Positions 5,821-6,014 of a stretch of 6,014 nucleotides of DNA are shown here, piece by piece. The DNA is from Methanomicrobiales archaeon (GTDB taxonomy: Archaea; Halobacteriota; Methanomicrobia; Methanomicrobiales; Methanoculleaceae). The position numbers were made by a program, and so were the translations under genes. The DNA is taken from contig JAAZIF010000298.1 in assembly GCA_012510335.1 (NCBI GenBank), positions 1 to 6,014 of the forward strand. The letters run 5' to 3'. Each line of letters begins with the position of its first letter. Positions within the stretch are counted from its first letter, which is position 1. The notes below the pieces were generated by a model. That model did not search any database, was not told where the DNA came from, and was given only the letters and a program-made list of their open reading frames with translations.

Positions 5821-6014
5821 TGGAGATGATACAGGGTGTACAGATAGACCTCATTTCGGCAGAGCGCCTTGAGCGTCTCACGGCGATGGAGAAGATCCGC
5901 CTGATCCTCGACGATGTCATGGAAGGGAACATAGTCGTCCTTGAGAAGGGTCTTGCGCCTGATGAGCAGAGCAAGCTCATCGAGATCACGATGCGCGAGA
6001 TCACGCCTGACGGA
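5820..6014 (+). CDS. arvB: DUF2073 family protein, OapB/ArvB type (partial; C-terminus beyond the window)
   Basis: Sixty-five codons are visible without a stop to the right edge. ATG 5820 shares its A with the GTPase stop (TGATG), and ATG 5826 is a second possible start, with GGTGAT four bases before it. The sequence GVQIDLISAERLERL followed by MEKIRLILDDVMEG and a mixed helix ending EITMREITPDG resembles the start of DUF2073 proteins, small soluble archaeal proteins of roughly 110-120 residues. The one-base overlap implies translational coupling and probably a common complex or pathway with the GTPase. In other Euryarchaeota a zinc-ribbon protein (OapC/ArvC) usually comes next; that would lie just outside this window. 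The biochemical function is unknown. The symbol is assigned by gene order and resemblance only. Confidence 0.8.
   Translation, partial: MEMIQGVQIDLISAERLERLTAMEKIRLILDDVMEGNIVVLEKGLAPDEQSKLIEITMREITPDG

Overview
The window looks like a chromosomal segment of a methanogenic euryarchaeon, most likely Methanomicrobiales and possibly close to Methanoculleus. This is inference. It rests on GC-rich genes separated by AT-rich TATA-type promoter DNA, strong Shine-Dalgarno sites, arrays of four-CBS proteins, and the Era-like GTPase/DUF2073 gene pair that is characteristic of Euryarchaeota. No RNA gene, CRISPR array, insertion sequence or other mobile element was seen.

Layout from left to right. Positions 1-945 (minus) hold the N-terminal 315 codons of a SNF2-family helicase; the C-terminal ATPase lies outside the window. 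A 112-base gap (946-1057) carries the probable terminator of the next operon and the weak upstream region of the helicase gene. Positions 1058-4962 (minus) are one tightly packed five-gene operon, read from right to left. It starts with a two-CBS protein carrying a C-terminal zinc ribbon, followed by four proteins that each have four CBS domains. That makes about 18 CBS domains in 3.9 kb, with no recognisable catalytic domain. The genes overlap by 4 bases or are 8-23 bases apart. Positions 4963-5178 are a divergent AT-rich promoter region. Positions 5179-6014 (plus) hold an Era-like small GTPase (OapA/ArvA type) and the first 65 codons of a DUF2073 protein (OapB/ArvB type), joined by a one-base stop/start overlap.

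How they may work together. Tandem CBS domains normally bind adenine nucleotides or related ligands. The co-translated set could form a hetero-oligomeric sensor. It diverges from a GTPase gene whose haloarchaeal relative drives extracellular vesicle formation. A functional link between the CBS array and the GTPase is a hypothesis from gene position only. The most notable features are the all-CBS operon with uneven conservation of its ligand motifs, two AT-hook-like motifs in the helicase N-terminal region, a basic amphipathic N-terminus on the GTPase, and an inverted repeat flanking the GTPase TATA box.
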